A DNA stretch of 64,000 nt from Bog-756 sp963725275 (GTDB lineage: Bacteria > Actinomycetota > Acidimicrobiia > Acidimicrobiales > RAAP-2). Positions 59,663 to 64,000 of this stretch are shown here, piece by piece. Location: assembly GCA_963725275.1 (NCBI GenBank), contig CAVRXS010000007.1, positions 124,001 through 188,000 on the forward strand. The letters are read 5' to 3'. The translations under genes were made by a program, and so were the position numbers. The first letter of the stretch is position 1; each line of letters starts with the position of its first letter. Under the pieces are notes generated by a model. That model searched no databases. It was not told the origin of the DNA and saw only the letters and a program-made list of their open reading frames with translations.

Positions 59663-60646
59663 GTGACGGTCGCTCTGGTCGGTCCGACCGCCTCGGGCAA
59701 GTCGGCGCTCGCACTCGAGGTGGCCCGTGCCGGTCGTCCTGAAGGCAGGGCACCGGGGTCGGGCCAGATCGAGTTGGTCTCGGTCGACTCGATGGCCGTC
59801 TACCGGGGGATGGATCTGGGGACCGACAAACCCACGGCCGAGGTCCGGGCCGAGGTTCCCTACCATCTGCTCGACGTCGTCGATCCGGGCGAGGAATTCA
59901 CCGTCCACGATTTCCAGGCGGCCGCCCGACGGGCGCTGGCCGACATCGCCGGACGCGGTGGGCAGGCCCTCCTCGTCGGGGGCACGGGGCTCTACCTCCG
60001 CTCGGTCATCGACGACCTCTCCCTCCCTGGCCGCTTTCCTGAAACCGCGGCGGCGCTCACCGCCGCGCTCGACGCGGCGGGCCCGGCCGGCAGTGCGGAG
60101 CGCCTGGCAGCGTGTCGGGACCTCCACCAGCGGCTCGCCGGCCTCGACGGCCGGGCGGCCGCCCGTATCGAGCCGGCCAACGAGCGACGCATCGTGCGGG
60201 CGCTCGAGGTGACCCTCGGATCGGGACGCGCCTTCTCCTCCTTCGGACCGGGCCTCGGGCGCTATCCGCCGTCCGCGGTCCCACAGATCGGGCTCCGCCG
60301 ACCGCCCGAGGAGTTCGACCGCCGGATCGCCGAACGGCTCGCCCGGCTCATGGACGCGGGTCTGCTCGACGAGGTCCGCGCGCTGCGCGCCCGGCCCGAA
60401 GGGCTCTCCCGGTCGGCGAGGCAGGCACTCGGGTACCGCGAGCTGCTCGCGCACCTCGAGCGCGGGGTGCCGCTCGACGAAGCGGTGGACGAGGCGATCC
60501 GACGGACCCGGGCCCTCGCCCGGCGGCAGTGGGCGTGGTTTCGGCGCGATCCCCGTATCGTGTGGGTGGATCCCGACGACGACCCGGTCGGCACGGTGCT
60601 CCTCCGGCTGGGGGAGCGTTCCGGCCAGGTCCCGGTGGGAGACTGA
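59663..60646 (+). CDS. miaA: tRNA dimethylallyltransferase
   Basis: The 327-residue enzyme transfers a dimethylallyl group to A37 of tRNA, the step before MiaB. The P-loop GPTASGKS is at residues 7-14. DSMAVYRGMDLGTDKPT and GGTGLYLRSVID are family motifs, and RRIVRALEV marks the tRNA-binding part. A short insert (RPEGRAPGSGQ) follows the P-loop helix. It lies between miaB and dapF. Confidence 0.94.
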   Translation: MTVALVGPTASGKSALALEVARAGRPEGRAPGSGQIELVSVDSMAVYRGMDLGTDKPTAEVRAEVPYHLLDVVDPGEEFTVHDFQAAARRALADIAGRGGQALLVGGTGLYLRSVIDDLSLPGRFPETAAALTAALDAAGPAGSAERLAACRDLHQRLAGLDGRAAARIEPANERRIVRALEVTLGSGRAFSSFGPGLGRYPPSAVPQIGLRRPPEEFDRRIAERLARLMDAGLLDEVRALRARPEGLSRSARQALGYRELLAHLERGVPLDEAVDEAIRRTRALARRQWAWFRRDPRIVWVDPDDDPVGTVLLRLGERSGQVPVGD

Positions 60647-60653
60647 GACCTCC

Positions 60654-61496
60654 ATGACCCCACAGGCCCCCGACCGAGCTCCATTCCATCTGACCAAGCA
60701 CCACGGCGTGGGCAACGACTTCCTGGTGACCGTGGACCTGGAGGGCGCTCGACCCCTCCCGGGGGACCTGGTGCGGGCCCTCTGCGACCGTCGCTTCGGT
60801 ATCGGCGCCGACGGGGTCATCCGGATCCTCCGCGGCGCCGGCCGGGCCGACCTGTCCATGGTGCTGCAGAACGCGGACGGACGCGAAGCGGAGATGAGCG
60901 GGAACGGCATGCGCTGCCTCGCCCAGGCAGCGGTGCTGGCCGGCCTGGTCGAGCCACCCAGGTTCACCGTGAACACCGCGGCCGGCATCCGGTCCGTCGA
61001 CTACCACCCCGGTATCCACCCGGACGCGGCCGTGGCCTCGGTCGACCTCGGCAGCGCGACGCTCGGGCCCGACCAGCCCCAGGAGTTCGCGGATCGCTGC
61101 GCCCGCAGGGTCGACCTCGGCAATCCGCACCTGGTCCTGCTCGGTCCCGATCTCGCCTCGGTCGACGTCGCCGAGATCGGCACCCGGCTCCAGGGGATCC
61201 ATCCGGGCGGGATCAACGTGGAGTTCGTGACCCTGGGGCCTCAGCCCGACGCCCTGACCATGCGCGTCTGGGAGCGGGGTGTCGGCGAGACCGAAGCCTG
61301 TGGCACGGGCAGTGGCGCGGCGGCCGTGGCCGTCCACAGCTGGGGGCTGGTCGGCGATCGGGTCGCGGTGCACAATCCGGGGGGCACCCTCGAGGTGGAG
61401 CTGACCGGCGACCGGGTGGCGCTGTCCGGCCCGGTCCACCGGGTCGCCGAGCTGGTGGTCGACCCGGTCGCCGTCCTCGAGGCCGCCCGCCCGTGA
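60654..61496 (+). CDS. dapF: Diaminopimelate epimerase
   Basis: A 280-residue PLP-independent epimerase converting LL- to meso-diaminopimelate. The two catalytic cysteines are Cys88 in SGNGMRCLA and Cys216 in EACGTGSGA. HHGVGNDFLV begins the N-terminal domain. The ATG lies seven bases after miaA. Its stop overlaps the hflX start (GTGA). Confidence 0.95.
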   Translation: MTPQAPDRAPFHLTKHHGVGNDFLVTVDLEGARPLPGDLVRALCDRRFGIGADGVIRILRGAGRADLSMVLQNADGREAEMSGNGMRCLAQAAVLAGLVEPPRFTVNTAAGIRSVDYHPGIHPDAAVASVDLGSATLGPDQPQEFADRCARRVDLGNPHLVLLGPDLASVDVAEIGTRLQGIHPGGINVEFVTLGPQPDALTMRVWERGVGETEACGTGSGAAAVAVHSWGLVGDRVAVHNPGGTLEVELTGDRVALSGPVHRVAELVVDPVAVLEAARP

Positions 61497-62803
61497 GCCC
61501 GACCGAATCTGCATTCACCGACACCCTCATCTCGCGCGCCGTCCGCGAGCGCATCGTGCTGGTGGGGGTCACCTTCCCCCATGGCACCACGGCGGCGACG
61601 GAGGCAGGGCTCGACGAGCTCGCGCTGCTGGTCGACACGGCCGGCGCCGACATCGTCGGACGCGTCCTCCAACGCCGGACCACGCCCGACCCGGCCACCT
61701 TTATCGGCCGGGGGAAGGCCGAAGAGCTGCGCGCGGTCTGCCTCGACGTCGATGCGGACACGGTCGTCTTCGACGACGACCTCTCCCCGGCCCAGCAGCG
61801 CAACCTGGAGAAGCTGCTCGGGCGGACCGCGATCGACCGGACCGCGGTGATCCTCGACATCTTCGCCCAGAACGCGAGGACTCCCGAAGGGCGTGCCCAG
61901 GTGGAGCTCGCGCTGCTGCGCTACCGCCTGCCGCGTCTGCGCGGGCGCGGGCATGCACTCAGCCAGCAGGCGGGCGGGATCGGCACCCGTGGTCCCGGCG
62001 AGACCCAGCTCGAGGTGGACCGGCGGCGCCTGGTGCAGCGGATGAGCCGGCTCGAGTCCGACCTGCGCCAGCTCGCACGGACCCGGCGCACCCAACGCCG
62101 CGGCAGGCAGCGCTCGCGGCAGCGGACGGTCTCCCTCGTCGGGTACACCAATGCTGGGAAGTCCACCCTGCTCAACCGGTTGTGCGGTGCGGACGTGCTC
62201 GTCGAGGACCGGCTCTTCTCGACCCTGGATCCGCGGACCCGCCAGCTCGACCTGCCGGGCGGCGAGACGGTCCTCTTGACCGACACCGTCGGGTTCGTCC
62301 GCAAGCTGCCCCACCAGCTGGTCGAGGCGTTCCGCTCGACCCTGGAGGTGGTGACCGAGTCGGACCTCATCGTGCACGTCGTCGACGGGTCGGCCCCCGA
62401 CCTCGAGGGACAGATCGACGCGGTGCGGACGGTCCTCGCCGAGATCGGCGCCGACGGGCTGCCCGAGTTGCTCGTGGTCAACAAGGCCGACGCCCTCGGG
62501 GCGGGGGACGACTGCAGCGGCCAGGAGGCCCGGCGACTCCTGGCCGCGCATCCCGGGTCCACGCTGGTCTCGGCCCGGACCGGCGAAGGGATCGAGGAGC
62601 TCCTCGAGACGGTGGGGGACCGCCTCCGTGTCGGCGACCGGGTCGTCGAGCTGCTCGTGCCCTGGGCCCGCGGTGATGTCCTGGCCGCCGTCCACCGCGA
62701 GGGAGAGATCGTCGGCGAAGAGCCGGGCGACCTGGCCGCTCGCATCCAGGTCGTCCTCGACGACGCCGGCAGGGCCAGGTTCGCGGAGTTCGTGGATCCG
62801 TGA
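61493..62803 (+). CDS. hflX: GTPase HflX
   Basis: The 436-residue GTPase binds the 50S subunit and splits stalled ribosomes. The N-terminal HflX domain includes ATFIGRGKAEEL and RTPEGRAQVELALLRYRLPR. A GGIGTRGPGETQLE motif precedes the G domain: G1 GYTNAGKS at about 217-224, G3 DTVGF, G4 NKAD. It overlaps dapF before it and the aminotransferase after it. Confidence 0.95.
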   Translation: MSPTESAFTDTLISRAVRERIVLVGVTFPHGTTAATEAGLDELALLVDTAGADIVGRVLQRRTTPDPATFIGRGKAEELRAVCLDVDADTVVFDDDLSPAQQRNLEKLLGRTAIDRTAVILDIFAQNARTPEGRAQVELALLRYRLPRLRGRGHALSQQAGGIGTRGPGETQLEVDRRRLVQRMSRLESDLRQLARTRRTQRRGRQRSRQRTVSLVGYTNAGKSTLLNRLCGADVLVEDRLFSTLDPRTRQLDLPGGETVLLTDTVGFVRKLPHQLVEAFRSTLEVVTESDLIVHVVDGSAPDLEGQIDAVRTVLAEIGADGLPELLVVNKADALGAGDDCSGQEARRLLAAHPGSTLVSARTGEGIEELLETVGDRLRVGDRVVELLVPWARGDVLAAVHREGEIVGEEPGDLAARIQVVLDDAGRARFAEFVDP

Positions 62804-63991
62804 CCGCGGTGCCCCCGCCACCCACGCGGTCGGCGGGGTTTTCGCCGCCGCCCTACCCCTACGATCGGCTGTCCGGTGTCCGGGCGCGCGCCGATGCACG
62901 GTTCGCCGGGGCCGGGGGGGTCGTCGACTGCTCGATCGGGACGCCCTGCGATCCGCCACCACCTGCGGCGCTGGCGGCCATGGCCTCGTCGGGCACCGAG
63001 CGGGGCTACCCGACCTCACCCGGATCGCCGCAGTACCGTTCGGCCGCCGCGGCGTGGCTGCTCCGCAGGTTCGGGGTGAGCGTGGACCCCGAGCGCGAGC
63101 TCGCCGCGTGCGTGGGGACCAAGGAGTTCGTGGCGGCCACCGCCCACCACCTCCGGCTGCGGACGCCGGACCGGGACACCGTCCTCTACCCGGCCACCTC
63201 CTATCCCACCTACGCGATGGGCGCCACACTGGCGGGCTGCCGGTCCGTCCCCGTCCCCGAGGCGGCCGCGGGTGGCCCGGACCTCGAGGCCATCTCGGCT
63301 GGTGATGCTGCCCGGGCCCTCCTGCTCTGGGTCAACTCGCCCTCGAACCCGACCGGCCGGCTGACCGATCTGGGCCGTGCCGCCGAGTGGGGACGGGAGC
63401 ACGACGTGCCCGTCTTCTCCGACGAGTGCTACGCCGAGTTCACCTGGGACGGACCGCCGCGCACGGTGCTCGAGTCCGGCACCTCCGGCGTGGTCGCGGT
63501 GCACTCGCTGTCCAAGCGCTCCAACCTGGCGGGTGTCCGGGCCGGCTTCTACGCAGGCGACGCCGACCTGGTCGGCTACCTGATCGACGTTCGGCGCCAC
63601 GCGGGGCTCATGGTCCCCGGACCGGTGCAGGCCGGTGCGGCCGTCGCGGCTCGCGGACGACGAGCACGTCCAGGTCCAGCGCGAGCGGTACGGGACACGA
63701 CTGACCCTGCTCGGTGACGTGCTGGGCGGATCCGGGCTGCCCGTCGGCCCGCCACAGGGCGGCTTCTACCTCTGGGTCCCGGTGCCGTCCGGATACGGCG
63801 ACGGCTGGGATCTCACCGAGTGGCTGGCCGCCGAGGCCGGCATGCTGGTGAGCCCCGGCGAGCTCTACGGCGAGCTCGGGTCCGGCCACGTGCGGGTGGC
63901 GGTCGTCCAACCCATCGAGCGACTCGAACTGGTTGCTGCGCGCCTGGCCGCTGGCCCGGGGTTCCCGACCGTGCCGGGGGGTGCGGGCTGA
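62800..63991 (+). CDS. Aminotransferase class I/II, probable succinyldiaminopimelate transaminase DapC (frame broken by +1 at about 63648)
   Basis: This PLP aminotransferase overlaps hflX by GTGA. Key motifs are DCSIGTPCDPPP, VNSPSNPTGRL, FSDECYAEFTWDG and the PLP lysine in HSLSKRSNLAGVRAGF. Those are typical of actinobacterial DapC, which fits the nearby dapF. The frame breaks after AGAAVA; removing one G at 63648-63649 joins it to LADDEHVQVQRERY and gives about 396 residues. The C-terminal part includes PQGGFYLWV and the expected arginine in HVRVAVV. Confidence 0.78.
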
Positions 63992-64000
63992 CCGGATCGC

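Noticed and set aside
57977..60988. A 1003-codon minus-strand frame opposite miaB and miaA
   Set aside because: Both plus-strand genes carry full catalytic motifs; the antisense frame has none.

Overview
This window is strongly GC-rich DNA with dense, often overlapping genes and many GTG starts. It reads as a chromosome fragment of an actinobacterium, most likely class Acidimicrobiia. Three things point there. Many acyl-CoA and F420-type (LLM) oxidoreductase genes are present. Two secreted proteins carry the roughly 42-residue GYW..ASDGG..FGDA repeat that is abundant in that class. The order rpsO-pnp-M16 peptidase-dapB-dapA-RNase J-ftsK-miaB-miaA-dapF-hflX is also the backbone seen in mycobacteria. 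No phage, insertion sequence or CRISPR array is visible.

Region 1 (1-19.4 kb) is catabolic and accessory. It holds a LivG-type ABC ATPase, a TauD-family dioxygenase, an esterase, a NagB-like isomerase, and an overlapping alcohol dehydrogenase-VOC-LLM operon. Then come CoA-thioester enzymes: two acyl-CoA ligases, TesB, two MaoC hydratases, an enoyl-CoA hydratase, a fused two-domain acyl-CoA dehydrogenase and an SDR. Most of the CoA genes carry a one-base indel that breaks the frame while both halves stay conserved. Eleven such indels lie between 7.3 and 26.9 kb and one more at 63.6 kb. This is probably sequencing or assembly error, but the clustering is notable.

Region 2 (19.5-41.2 kb) is cell surface. 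After a tRNA-Leu(UAG) comes a tightly coupled glycan cluster: a methyltransferase-like gene, GT4 type A, GT4 type B, a degenerate methyltransferase-like gene, another type A, then clpP, a Wzm/Wzt-type ABC exporter, another A-B pair, and a convergent GT-C-like membrane protein. A clpP gene sits between the two halves and overlaps the exporter permease. Next are two adjacent secreted repeat proteins (an FG-GAP-like propeller and a SpoIID domain, each with six 42-residue repeats), a pseudokinase fused to a flippase-like membrane domain, a HAD hydrolase and an enoyl-CoA hydratase.

Region 3 (41.3-64 kb) is core housekeeping. It holds a 1-Cys peroxiredoxin, rpsO, pnp, an M16 peptidase, dapB, two tandem TetR regulators with a diiron protein, dapA, RNase J, ftsK, a D,D-carboxypeptidase, thrB, queF, miaB, miaA, dapF, hflX and a dapC-like aminotransferase. 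Together dapB, dapA, dapC and dapF supply diaminopimelate and lysine, and thrB serves threonine. The rpsO-pnp stretch is crowded with RNA hairpins, including a long stem just ahead of pnp.

A recurring signal is a TANNNT hexamer 5-10 bases before an ATG or GTG with no ribosome-binding site, which suggests leaderless transcripts at about ten genes. All calls come from reading the sequence; no database search was run.
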